A DNA stretch of 64,000 nt from Paenibacillus sp. HGH0039 (GTDB lineage: Bacteria; Bacillota; Bacilli; Paenibacillales; NBRC-103111). Where the stretch lies: assembly GCF_000411255.1 (NCBI RefSeq), contig NZ_KE150413.1, forward strand, positions 161,131-225,130. Reading direction: 5' to 3'. The position numbers were made by a program, and so were the translations under genes. The notes under the pieces are model-generated. The model was not told the origin of the DNA, made no database searches, and saw nothing but the letters and a program-made list of their open reading frames with translations. Positions 49,457 through 58,618 of this stretch are shown here, in pieces; within the stretch, counting starts at the first letter, position 1; each line of letters opens with the position of its first letter.

Positions 49457-51574
49457 TTAGTTGGTATACGGCAGGCGGATCTCGAAGCAGGTTCCGGCGC
49501 CGGGAGAGGAAGAGAGGAGGAAGACTCCGTACTCCTTCCCGAACGTAAGCCGGATGCGCTGATGCACATTGAGCAGGCCGATTCCGCCTTGGCGGACGCC
49601 CTCGTCCGGCTGCGTCCCGGCCGCATCCGGCCATGACCTTGCGGTGGCAGGCTTCTGAGGCGTCCCCGGGCCGCTCAAGGTCTCCGAAGCCGGGTCGTTC
49701 CCGGCGACAGGTCTCTGCGGCGCATCCGGATCGTTCACGGGCACGGGGGCTGCTCCAGGCCCGTTCCCGGCAGCGGCCCCCGCATCCCGGCCAGCGGAAG
49801 ACGCAGCCGCTTCCTGGGCTGCCTCAGAGGCATGGCCGGGAGCGGCCGTTGGAGCTTCGCGCGGGCCAACCGGACCAGCGCCGCCCGGTTCCGGGTACGC
49901 CGGCCCTTCCCCGGTGACACCGGCAAGCAGCGAGGTCAGCCTCCCCGTCGCCTCCGCGCTCATGCCCCTGCCGTGGTCGGATATTTCGACGGCGTAGTAC
50001 GTTTCGCGGGGCTTTCCGACAATGCCGATATACGTAGGCTTTTTGTCGCGGTAGCCGTGAATAAACGCGTTTTCCACCAGGGGCTGCAGCGTCAGCCGGA
50101 CGGCCGGGACGGTACGGACCCACGGTTCCTCGACGTCAATCTCCACCTGGAGATTGCGGAAGCGGGAAGTCTGGATCTCCAGATAGGAGCGGATATGCGC
50201 CGTTTCCTCGCCGAGCGATACGAGAGGTCCGGCGTTTCCCGTGTTGTAGCGGAAAATATGCGCCAGAGCCGCCGTCATTTTGCTGATGCTGCGGTTATTT
50301 TCGAGGATCGCATGAGAATTGATGATTTCCAGCGAATTATACAGAAAATGAGGGTTGATATGCGCTTGCATGGATTGCAGAGCCGATTCCTTCTGCTTGA
50401 TAATAAGCTCCTGTTCTTTCAGCTTGGAAGAATGAACCTCCCTCACAAGCCGGTTGAGCTCACTGACCATCTTGGAAAAGCTGCGGAACACAAGCCCGAT
50501 CTCGTCTTTGCGCTCCCGCGTGGAGGTAAGCCGGACATTAAAATCGCCGTTCTCGACCTTTGCCATCAATCGCTGCAAATAAGTCAGGGAGCGTGTGATG
50601 GAGAGCGAATAGCCGCCCACGATTGAAAGCGCAATCATGAACAGCAGCAGCGCAGCCGCAAGAGAGATGTTCCGCAGGCGGATCAGATTCCCGATAATGG
50701 TCTCCATCGGAATGTTGGCCCCGACGATCCAATCGGTTACCCGGGAGGTTTCATAAATGACGAGTTCCTCTCCCTGAGGCGTATCCGTCCGGAAGGAAAA
50801 GGAAGCGGAGGCGTGTTCCCCTCCCTGAAACCGAAGCAACTGCTCCCCGGAAATGCGCGTGCCGATTTTCCAGGCGTCCGGATGGTAGACAAGCTCTCCG
50901 TCTGCGGAGGAGACCCAGGCGCTGAAGCTTCCCTGCGATTCGTCTTTGCATATATTTTCGATCTGCTCCAGATTAAGGTCGACGATCAGAAGTCCCTCGT
51001 ACAAATAGGTCGAGCTGCTGTGCAGCTTGCGCGCAACGGTCAGAACGGGGCTGGAGCCGACCCGATTTAAACCGAGGATCTCGAAATTGCCGAGGGTGTC
51101 CAGCCTTTTCAGCAGGTCCGCGTTGCGGCTGCGGATCGTGTTCATATCCAGAATTTCTTTCGCCTCGCTGAAATCGTTGATCTGCAGGCTGTTTTTGCCG
51201 ACCAGGGAAATGCCGACAATATCGGAGCGTCCGTAGATCATTTGCGCGAACAGATCGTTTTCGACTTTTTCCGTAAGCTGGTAATACGGGTAAGCGGAGG
51301 GCAGAGCGGGCGCCAGAAACTGCTGGGTCAAGGGACTGGTTACGATGGGGTAGGTGGAGTTTTCCAGGTTCTTGATATACAAGTCCAGGTTTTTACCGGT
51401 TTGTTCGATAAAGCGCCGGTTCGTTTCGATGGCGGACTGCTCGATCGTGCGGGTGGAGGATTCGTACCAGAGCCAGCCCATCACCAAGACGGGCAGAGCG
51501 ATGAAGAAAATGATCAGAATAAACAGCCGCCGGTGGATCGAAATGATTTTGCGTTGGGAATTCCGGGTCTTCAT
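49457..51574 (-). CDS. YesM-type sensor histidine kinase with a low-complexity insert in the ATP lid
   Basis: A 705-residue membrane kinase. Transmembrane helices at about 15-40 (LFILIIFFIALPVLVMGW) and 290-315 (LAAALLLFMIALSIVGGY) enclose an extracellular sensor. HAMP, then the phospho-acceptor His in MQAHINPHFLYNSLE, follow. The HATPase has the N box VENAFIHGYRD and G1 box DHGRGMS; between G1 and G2 (GGIGLLNVHQR) lies an insert of about 110 Ala/Gly/Pro-rich residues. The first kinase (12271) has the same kind of insert at the same site. ATG 51574 follows AAAAGGGGTGTGACG; upstream in-frame codons lack a site. Confidence 0.88.
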   Translation of the reverse strand: MKTRNSQRKIISIHRRLFILIIFFIALPVLVMGWLWYESSTRTIEQSAIETNRRFIEQTGKNLDLYIKNLENSTYPIVTSPLTQQFLAPALPSAYPYYQLTEKVENDLFAQMIYGRSDIVGISLVGKNSLQINDFSEAKEILDMNTIRSRNADLLKRLDTLGNFEILGLNRVGSSPVLTVARKLHSSSTYLYEGLLIVDLNLEQIENICKDESQGSFSAWVSSADGELVYHPDAWKIGTRISGEQLLRFQGGEHASASFSFRTDTPQGEELVIYETSRVTDWIVGANIPMETIIGNLIRLRNISLAAALLLFMIALSIVGGYSLSITRSLTYLQRLMAKVENGDFNVRLTSTRERKDEIGLVFRSFSKMVSELNRLVREVHSSKLKEQELIIKQKESALQSMQAHINPHFLYNSLEIINSHAILENNRSISKMTAALAHIFRYNTGNAGPLVSLGEETAHIRSYLEIQTSRFRNLQVEIDVEEPWVRTVPAVRLTLQPLVENAFIHGYRDKKPTYIGIVGKPRETYYAVEISDHGRGMSAEATGRLTSLLAGVTGEGPAYPEPGGAGPVGPREAPTAAPGHASEAAQEAAASSAGRDAGAAAGNGPGAAPVPVNDPDAPQRPVAGNDPASETLSGPGTPQKPATARSWPDAAGTQPDEGVRQGGIGLLNVHQRIRLTFGKEYGVFLLSSSPGAGTCFEIRLPYTN

Positions 51575-51695
51575 CGTCACACCCCTTTTCCGTTTTTCAT
51601 TGTCCAAGTTAAAAATAGTGTAGCAAAAAAACACCAATTGTAAATAAAAAACCATGCGGGGCCGCTTTTTCATCTCGTATACTACAACTACACAT

Positions 51696-51709
51696 TGAAA
51701 ACGCTTTAT
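51696..51709. promoter_or_regulatory. cre-like CcpA site in the divergent promoter region
   Basis: TGAAAACGCTTTAT differs from the CcpA consensus mainly at one outer position. It lies between the kinase (minus) and the secreted protein (plus), about 120 bases from each start, so it may repress one or both when preferred sugars are present. Confidence 0.55.
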
Positions 51710-51813
51710 TTTTATGGACCCGTTAAAAAAGGGCCTGTCGGTAAGCGCGAAACAAGATACACGCCTGCCGGGGGCCGTAAAACGAACATGAATCCGACAA
51801 GGAGGTTGATCCC

Positions 51814-54087
51814 GTGACATCCGTATGGAACGGCTGGAAAAAAGGTTCTCTTATCGTACTGGTTCTTCTGCTTGGTTTAATGACGTTTCCGGTGTCCAGG
51901 GGGAATGCGGCTTCCCTGCTGACGATCGATTCCCACAGGGACGGAGGCTGGCTGGAGGTCGGTACGGTAAGAATCGGCGGCTCTTATGCGGGAGCTTACG
52001 AGGTCGAGCTGGTGATCAACGGACAAAAAGTGGCGGATGCGCACATGGACGATCCCGACGGAGACGATGCGGGTACCTGGTATTATGACCTGGATACGAC
52101 CGCATACGACGGAGAAGTCGAGCTGATCGCCAGGGCGAAGGATACGGCGACCCGGTACAACGCCTGGTCGGCCTTCACCAGGCTGACGGTGCACAATCCG
52201 GCCGCGGGCGTCCCGCAGGTAACGATCTTGAGCCCTGCGGATCGTGACAAGGTGAGCGGCACTGCCGACGTAGCAGTGAATGTGTACGGCGCGAGTCCGG
52301 TTAAATCCGTGGAGGTTCGCATAAACGGGGGGAACTGGAAGCGGGCCGAGAAGAAGGGAAGCGGCTATATCTACAAATGGGACACGAAGAAAACGGGGAG
52401 CCGCACGAACAGCATCGAGGCCCGGGCGACTGACGTCCGCGGCCATACGGGCCGGAGTCTGACGACCTACGTTCAGACGGGCGGAGGGGAAAGAACGAAG
52501 CCGGTTACCGTGCTGCCCCGCCAGGACCGCTCCATGTGGATCTGGGAGAACGCGTCCTACAACCTCATCCGGACGCCGGGTTCCCGCCAAGTGCTTGATG
52601 CGATGGCGAAGGATACGAAGACGTTCGGGCAGGACCCCGTTACGACGCTTTATCTCGGGGTCGACAAATTAGGGGGCACGGACATGCTGGAGGACGAGAG
52701 GCCCAAGGTGCGGGATTTCGTGCGATGGGCTCATGCCCAAGGCTACCGCGTGCAGGCGCTGATAGCGGGAGGCACGGTTCCGCCGTACTTCGGAACTTAT
52801 CCGAGATATAGGGAAGACGCGCTCCGGGAATTCGAGAAAGTGCTGAATTATAACCTGGCTTCCGAGTCTGCGGAACAGTTTGACGGAGTGAACGTGGACA
52901 CGGAGCCGTATTCGCTGCCTGATTTTAAAACGGGCTACCCGGACGTTCAGATTCAATACCTCGATATGCTTGCCGCGCTGATGGAGCGTAAAGAGGCGTC
53001 GGGCCTGTCTCTGCCGGTCGGTCCCGCTATCCCGAGATGGTACGATTCGTCGGACACGGCGAAAAGCATTACGTGGAACGGCTCGACGAAATGGCTGTCC
53101 GAGCATATCCAGGATACGGCGGACTATATCGCCATCATGGATTACCGGGATCAGGCCGAGGGCAGCGTCGGCATCATCCAGCAGGCGCAGGGAGAGATTG
53201 ACTATGCCAATAAAATCGGGAAGCCGAACTCCGTCATCCTCGGCGTAGAGACCAAAGACATCGCGGACGGAGGCGATCCGGAAACGATCTCCTTCAGCGA
53301 GGAAGGGCGCTCCTATATGGAGCGGGAGCTGGATAAAGTGTACGCCGCGTTCGAGGGGAACGCCGCATTCGGCGGAATCGCGCTGCATCACTACGATACG
53401 CTGCGCGCGCTGCCTTCCGCCTGGGGTCCCGGCGCCCGCTTCTGGCAGCCGCCTGCCGACAACCGGCCTCCTTCGGGAGTGAAAGGCAAGCCCCAAGCGG
53501 CCGCTTTCGACTACCAGCGGATCGATCTGGCCTACGGCCGGGCTTCCGATAACATGGAAGTCGAGGGCTACAAGATCTACCGGAGCACGGTCCGGGGATT
53601 CAAGCCTGCGGAGGAGCTGCTGGCCGGCACCGCGCGCGGGCTGACGTTCAAGGACGACGGTCTCCTGCCGGACACGGTGTACTACTACCGTGTAGCGGCG
53701 GTCGACGTGTCGGGGAACGAAGGTCCGGCCTCGCCGGAAGTATCCGCGAAGACGGGCGTCACCGGCCTGAAGCCGATGATCGTGGATGGCATGCAGGTGA
53801 CATACGACGGCACGAAAGCCACGGTCCGGCTGAAGACGGCGGACATGCGGACGGGCGAACCCGTCGCGGCCGCGGTCCACGGGCGATTCACGCGGATGGG
53901 CGGCAAGTACGTGGACGGCCGGTCCGCCGGCGACGGGACTTTCACCGCGGTGTCGGAGCTTGTCCAGGCCGCGTCCGGCGAGATCGGCTTCGCGCCTCGG
54001 CGGGTGATGGCGGGCGGCTATTACTGGGCGCATGCCTACGATAAGCCGCGTGAAGCTTCGGCCGTCTGGGGCGGCGCGGGGGAGTAG
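51814..54087 (+). CDS. Secreted multidomain glycoside hydrolase-like protein
   Basis: A 757-residue exported protein. A signal peptide (LIVLVLLLGLMTFPVS) is followed by two Ig-like domains (residues about 30-130 and 135-225), then a TIM-barrel-like region of about 320 residues starting at RSMWIWENASYNL. FDGVNVDTEPYSLPDF carries Asp and Glu that could act in catalysis, and ADYIAIMDYRDQAEGS and GVETKDI fit later barrel strands. A fibronectin type III domain (GYKIYRST, TVYYYRVAAVDVSGNEG) and a C-terminal beta domain follow. GTG 51814 follows AAGGAGGTTGATCCC. It probably releases the saccharide taken up by the downstream ABC importer; the family and substrate are not established. Confidence 0.75.
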   Translation: MTSVWNGWKKGSLIVLVLLLGLMTFPVSRGNAASLLTIDSHRDGGWLEVGTVRIGGSYAGAYEVELVINGQKVADAHMDDPDGDDAGTWYYDLDTTAYDGEVELIARAKDTATRYNAWSAFTRLTVHNPAAGVPQVTILSPADRDKVSGTADVAVNVYGASPVKSVEVRINGGNWKRAEKKGSGYIYKWDTKKTGSRTNSIEARATDVRGHTGRSLTTYVQTGGGERTKPVTVLPRQDRSMWIWENASYNLIRTPGSRQVLDAMAKDTKTFGQDPVTTLYLGVDKLGGTDMLEDERPKVRDFVRWAHAQGYRVQALIAGGTVPPYFGTYPRYREDALREFEKVLNYNLASESAEQFDGVNVDTEPYSLPDFKTGYPDVQIQYLDMLAALMERKEASGLSLPVGPAIPRWYDSSDTAKSITWNGSTKWLSEHIQDTADYIAIMDYRDQAEGSVGIIQQAQGEIDYANKIGKPNSVILGVETKDIADGGDPETISFSEEGRSYMERELDKVYAAFEGNAAFGGIALHHYDTLRALPSAWGPGARFWQPPADNRPPSGVKGKPQAAAFDYQRIDLAYGRASDNMEVEGYKIYRSTVRGFKPAEELLAGTARGLTFKDDGLLPDTVYYYRVAAVDVSGNEGPASPEVSAKTGVTGLKPMIVDGMQVTYDGTKATVRLKTADMRTGEPVAAAVHGRFTRMGGKYVDGRSAGDGTFTAVSELVQAASGEIGFAPRRVMAGGYYWAHAYDKPREASAVWGGAGE

Positions 54088-54360
54088 GGGCGGACATTCC
54101 GGGCTTCCGGCGTTAAGCGGCGTGCGCGAATCGCAGGCGCGCGCTGCGGCATTCCGCGGCGGCCGGCCGGAACCGAAGGCCGGTCGAACCGGCGTACCGC
54201 GAACCGCATCCGCGAGGACGGCGGACTTTATAAGACATGCTTTCAACGCGCAAATGAATGCCGCGCGCGGCTCCCGGCGGGCGATGCTTGGCGTCGCATG
54301 ACGGTGGTCAACCACCAAACGAACAACCTCATTTTGAAGAGACAAGGGGCTGAACGAGAG

Positions 54361-55716
54361 ATGAGAAGAAAGACTTGGACGACCGTGCTTCTATCGGCAT
54401 TGACACTGGCTGTAGTAGGTGCCGGCTGCTCGAAAGGGACGGCGGAAACGACGGGAACGGGCGGCGAATCCAAAGACAACGGCGGCAAGCCGGTCGAAAT
54501 TCTGCTCGGTTATTATTCCGACGGGAAGTCGGATGCGAAGATGAAAGAACTGATCGATAAGTTTATGAAGAAGCACCCGGACATCAAAGTGAACACCCAG
54601 AGTGCGCCTTACGGGCAGTTTTACCAGAAACTCGATACGCAGATCGCGGCCGGCCAGGCCCCGGACGTGTGGCTCTCGGACGGAGTCTATGTCATGAAAT
54701 ACGCCGAGCGGGGCGCGGTTAAAGACCTCACCGAATGGATCGGCAAAGATTTGAAGAAGGACGACTACTACGGGCTGGATTTCAACAAAGACGCCAAAGG
54801 GAAGTACTGGGCCGTGCCGCAGGGCATTCAGGTGGGAGCGCTTTTCTACAACAAGGACTTGTTCGACAAAGCCGGAGTGGCCTACCCCAATGAGAATTGG
54901 ACGTGGGAAGACTTGAAGAAGAATGCGGCCCTCCTTACGCTTGACGCCAAGGGCAAGAAGGCGGACGAATCCGGCTTCGATCCGAAGAACGTCAACCAAT
55001 TCGGGCTGACCTTCTTCAGCATTACGGAAGGCTGGTTCTCGGTGATGAAATCCTACGGGGGCGGCGTTCTGGACGAGACGGCACAGAAGTCGATCATCAA
55101 CACCCCGCAGAACAAGCAGGCGTTCGAGTGGATGGTGGACGGCATGAAGAAGGGCATTATTACCGACCCGGTGGATCTGAAAAGCTTCCAGAGCTCCATG
55201 GCGGTATTCCCGAGCGGCTCCGCGGCGATGCGCATCGGCATCTACGCCCGCGTGCTGGCCGCCAACGAAGCGAAGCTGAACTACGATGTCACGCTGCTGC
55301 CCAAAGGGCCCGACGGCAAGCGGGTGTCGCCGGTTATCGCGAACTCCTGGGTCGTGAACCAGAAGTCGGCGGACGCCAAGGCGCAGGCAGCCTGGGAATG
55401 GATCAAATACTGGGCCACGGAGGACGACGTCCAGAAAGAATGGGCGGCGCTCGGCGAAGCGATTCCGGTGAAGAAATCCGTCGCGAATTCCGACGTATTC
55501 CTGAAAGCGGGCGAGAAGCCGGCTAACCGCAAGGCGTTCCTCGAGAGCCTGGACTTCGCCAAGACGCTCGACAACAACGCCGTATGGGAAGAGTGGGTCG
55601 GGAAGTTCAACGAGAACGCGCAGCGGGCTTTCCTCGGAGACGCCCCTATAGACGCCGCGCTGGCGGATGCCGACAAGGCGGTGCAGAAGGTGCTGGATGA
55701 TTTTTATAAGAAGTAA
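54361..55716 (+). CDS. Sugar ABC transporter substrate-binding lipoprotein
   Basis: A 451-residue family 1 extracellular solute-binding protein with lipobox (LAVVGAGCSKG). The mature part shows FMKKHPDIKVNTQS and GQAPDVWLSDGVYVMKY, and WAVPQGIQVGALFYNK, characteristic of sugar-binding lipoproteins. I take ATG 54361, which begins the signal peptide directly; the frame is open from 54298. The preceding gap 54088-54360 is GC-rich and shows no gene or clear terminator. Two permease genes follow; no ATPase gene is present. Confidence 0.92.
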   Translation: MRRKTWTTVLLSALTLAVVGAGCSKGTAETTGTGGESKDNGGKPVEILLGYYSDGKSDAKMKELIDKFMKKHPDIKVNTQSAPYGQFYQKLDTQIAAGQAPDVWLSDGVYVMKYAERGAVKDLTEWIGKDLKKDDYYGLDFNKDAKGKYWAVPQGIQVGALFYNKDLFDKAGVAYPNENWTWEDLKKNAALLTLDAKGKKADESGFDPKNVNQFGLTFFSITEGWFSVMKSYGGGVLDETAQKSIINTPQNKQAFEWMVDGMKKGIITDPVDLKSFQSSMAVFPSGSAAMRIGIYARVLAANEAKLNYDVTLLPKGPDGKRVSPVIANSWVVNQKSADAKAQAAWEWIKYWATEDDVQKEWAALGEAIPVKKSVANSDVFLKAGEKPANRKAFLESLDFAKTLDNNAVWEEWVGKFNENAQRAFLGDAPIDAALADADKAVQKVLDDFYKK

Positions 55717-55749
55717 ACCGCAATTTACGGAAGGGAGGTCGGGCTTTCT

Positions 55750-56703
55750 ATGAACGATACCGTAAGCGGCAAAGCCTATGCGAAAGCTCAGACCCCGGCA
55801 AGAAAGCTTGGAAAACTTGATCAGGAGGGGAAGTGGGGACTGCTGCTCGTCTCCCCTTACCTGCTTCACTTTATCGTATTCGTCGCCGGGCCTCTTATCG
55901 CTTCGCTCTATTTCAGCTTCTCGCAGTACGACATGATGAACCCTCCGAAATGGACGGGACTGGACAACTACGGGCGTCTGTTCGGAGACGCTCTCTTCTG
56001 GAAATCGTTGTGGAACACGCTGTATTTCGCGGTTCTGTTCGTGCCGGCCCAGACGATTCTGGCGCTGATCCTGGCCGTCGTGCTGAATCAGAAGCTGAAG
56101 GGGCTGAAGCTGTTCCGGATGGCCCATTTCATCCCCGTGATCTCTTCGTGGACGGTCATTTTGTATGTGTCTGACGCCATCTTCAATCCCCGTTTCGGCT
56201 TCGCCAACTCGATTCTGGCTTCGCTGGGTCTCGATCCGCAGCGCTGGCTGCAGGACGGGAAGCTCGTTATCCCGCTGCTGGTTCTGATCGCCGTCTGGAA
56301 GGGGATCGGCTACATCATGGTCATTTATCTGGCCGGACTGCAGAGCGTGCCCCAGGATTTGTACGAGGCGGCTGAAATAGACGGAGCGGGTACACTGCGT
56401 AAATTTCTGTCGATTACGTTTCCGCTCATCTCCCCGACCACGTTCCTGGTCGTCATTCTGAGTACGATCAGCACGTTCCAGGCTTTCGAGCAGGTGTACG
56501 TTCTGACGGGAGGCGGAGATATCAGTTCCGCAGGCGGTCCGAACAATTCGAGCCTCGTCCTGATGCTGTATCTGTACCGCGAGGGCTTCACCTTCATGCG
56601 GATGGGTTATGCCTCGGCTATCGCCTGGGTGCTGTTCATGATCCTGTTCACGCTTACCCTGATTCAAATGAAGGTGCAGAAAAAATGGGTCCACTACGAT
56701 TGA
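55750..56703 (+). CDS. Sugar ABC transporter permease, MalF type
   Basis: A 317-residue membrane protein with six predicted helices, the first in LLVSPYLLHFIVFVAGPLI. The EAA loop reads YEAAEIDGAGTLRKF followed by ITFPLISPT. It lies 33 bases after the binding-protein gene (ribosome site GGAAGGGAGGTCGGG) and 58 bases before its partner permease. Confidence 0.92.
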   Translation: MNDTVSGKAYAKAQTPARKLGKLDQEGKWGLLLVSPYLLHFIVFVAGPLIASLYFSFSQYDMMNPPKWTGLDNYGRLFGDALFWKSLWNTLYFAVLFVPAQTILALILAVVLNQKLKGLKLFRMAHFIPVISSWTVILYVSDAIFNPRFGFANSILASLGLDPQRWLQDGKLVIPLLVLIAVWKGIGYIMVIYLAGLQSVPQDLYEAAEIDGAGTLRKFLSITFPLISPTTFLVVILSTISTFQAFEQVYVLTGGGDISSAGGPNNSSLVLMLYLYREGFTFMRMGYASAIAWVLFMILFTLTLIQMKVQKKWVHYD

Positions 56704-56761
56704 CCCGTATCCTCCGGAATGGACTCTGGTGCGGTTCCGCCGCCGGAAAGGAGAACCCTGT

Positions 56762-57586
56762 ATGAAACATAAAAGGCTGCCGACGATTCTTCGCTATACG
56801 GCCATTATCTTGTCGTCGCTGGTGATGATCGTCCCGTTTGCGACGGCCCTGATGAACTCGCTCAAAACGTATAAAGAGTACACAACCGTACCACCGAAAT
56901 GGATACCGGAAATTTTCCAATGGTCGAATTACGCGGAGGTGCTGAAGCTAGGCAATATCGGCGGGTACACGCTGAACAGCTTTACCGTTGCCCTGCTGTC
57001 GGTGATAGGGGCGCTGCTCTCGTGCTCCATGGTCGGCTATGCGTTCGCCAGACTCCGGTTTCCGCTTAAGAACGCGCTGTTCGTCATGGTGCTCGGAACG
57101 ATGATGATCCCGCCGGTCGTCATCATCATCCCGCATTTTATTATTTTCAATAAGCTGCAACTGCTCGATACATTGACGCCTCTATGGGTGATCGAATGGC
57201 TCGCGCAGCCGTTCGGTATTTTCCTGATGAGGCAGGCGTTCATGAACATTCCGAAGGAGTACGAGGAGTCCGCGAAGCTGGAGGGCTGCAACCCGATCCA
57301 GGTGTACTGGCGGATCTTCATGCCGATGGCGAGGCCTACCCTGGCCACGCTGGCGATCTTTACGTTTATGGGCAAATGGAACGAAATTTTGACGCCGGTC
57401 ATTTATTTGACCTCGAACGATAAGTTTACGCTTCCGATCGGGATTCTTTCCCTCGGGGGCCAGTGGTTCGGCAACGAGCAGCTGATGGTTGCGGCCGCTC
57501 TGCTAAGCCTCGTGCCGATTCTGATTGTTTTCCTGTTCGCGGAAAAATATTTCGTGCAGAACCACAGTGCCTCGGGCATTAAGTGA
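56762..57586 (+). CDS. Sugar ABC transporter permease, MalG type
   Basis: A 274-residue membrane protein with six predicted helices and a slightly degenerate EAA loop (YEESAKLEGCNPIQVYW, then IFMPMARPT). ATG 56762 follows GAAAGGAGAACCCTGT; an upstream in-frame ATG at 56729 lacks a site. The isomerase gene starts 17 bases after the stop. Confidence 0.92.
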   Translation: MKHKRLPTILRYTAIILSSLVMIVPFATALMNSLKTYKEYTTVPPKWIPEIFQWSNYAEVLKLGNIGGYTLNSFTVALLSVIGALLSCSMVGYAFARLRFPLKNALFVMVLGTMMIPPVVIIIPHFIIFNKLQLLDTLTPLWVIEWLAQPFGIFLMRQAFMNIPKEYEESAKLEGCNPIQVYWRIFMPMARPTLATLAIFTFMGKWNEILTPVIYLTSNDKFTLPIGILSLGGQWFGNEQLMVAAALLSLVPILIVFLFAEKYFVQNHSASGIK

Positions 57587-57603
57587 AAGGAGACGGCTCC
57601 CTT

Positions 57604-58611
57604 ATGAAAATCGCGGCATTTAGCGGGGCTCTCATGGAGTACAGTATTCAGGAAGCGATGAAAATCACGGCGAATCTCGGTTTCGACGGGATCGAAATCG
57701 CGTGCCGGGAGCCCCATCTTTCGCCTCAGACCTCTCTTCCGAGGGTTAAAGAGATCCGCAGGCTCGCCGATGAGCATGTGCTGGATATCCCCGTGCTCGG
57801 CGGCTACATGGGGCGGTTTTCCGAATCGGGCGATCCCGAATGCGCAGCCGCTTACGACGAGTTTCTCGGCTTGCTGGAGCGGGCGGATTATCTGGAAACG
57901 GATATGATCCGGATTTTTCCGGGAGGGCCCAACGCTTTCCTGGCTGCCGATTACCATTATGAGAAGGCGGCCCACTGGCTGAAAAAATGTGCGGCGGAAG
58001 CCCGCAAGCACGAGAAGAAAATTTTGCTGGAGATTCACAATGTGAGCCTGATCGAGACCGTGGAGAGTTCCCTGCGTCTGCTGGAGATGATCGGTGAAGA
58101 CAACGTCGGACTGATTCACGACGCGGGCAACATGTACATCAGCGACACCGATTTCGGCCGCGCTTCCGTTACGGGGCTGGGCAGCCGCTTGCTCCATGTC
58201 CATGTGAAGGACGAGAAAAGAATCCCCGAGGCGGGCGGGCCGGGGACGTTCCGCAACATCACCCGCCACGGGGAAGAGCATTTCCTCCAGTGCCGCCTCG
58301 GCGAGGGGGAAGTGGACCACCGGGAGCTCTTCGAGGCGCTGGCGGAGACGGGATACGGGGGCTGGGTGACGCTCGAATGCTTCGCCCCGTATCCGCCTCT
58401 GGAGCAGCTTGCCCATGACCGCGACGCGGTCCGGCAGCTGCTCCGGGAGACGGCGTCGGCAGCGGTACCGAGGACGGTACCGACAACAGCACCGACAACG
58501 ACAGCACCGGCATCGCCAACTGCATCGCCAACAGCGCCGACACCGGCATCTCCATCCTCTTCATCCGTGTCCGCTCCGGCGGAAATTAGCCTACCATCGA
58601 AAGGGAAGTGA
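57604..58611 (+). CDS. Sugar phosphate isomerase/epimerase with low-complexity tail
   Basis: A 335-residue TIM-barrel protein of the AP_endonuc_2/xylose isomerase-like family: LGFDGIEIACREP near residue 30, KILLEIHNVSL near 145, VGLIHDAGNMYIS near 175, LLHVHVKDEK near 200 and WVTLECFAPYP near 260 carry the usual Glu, Asp and His metal ligands. The last 50 residues are almost only Ala, Thr, Pro and Ser (for example TAPTTTAPASPTASPT), coded by short repeats and unusual for the family. ATG 57604 follows GTGAAAGGAGACGGCTCCCTT. The dehydrogenase gene begins eight bases after the stop. Confidence 0.88.
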   Translation: MKIAAFSGALMEYSIQEAMKITANLGFDGIEIACREPHLSPQTSLPRVKEIRRLADEHVLDIPVLGGYMGRFSESGDPECAAAYDEFLGLLERADYLETDMIRIFPGGPNAFLAADYHYEKAAHWLKKCAAEARKHEKKILLEIHNVSLIETVESSLRLLEMIGEDNVGLIHDAGNMYISDTDFGRASVTGLGSRLLHVHVKDEKRIPEAGGPGTFRNITRHGEEHFLQCRLGEGEVDHRELFEALAETGYGGWVTLECFAPYPPLEQLAHDRDAVRQLLRETASAAVPRTVPTTAPTTTAPASPTASPTAPTPASPSSSSVSAPAEISLPSKGK

Positions 58612-58618
58612 CTTTCTT

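Noticed and set aside
54391-56694. Very long minus-strand frame opposite the second ABC transporter genes
   Set aside because: It is antisense to three clearly coding genes and has a His/Arg-rich composition typical of a shadow of GC-rich codons.
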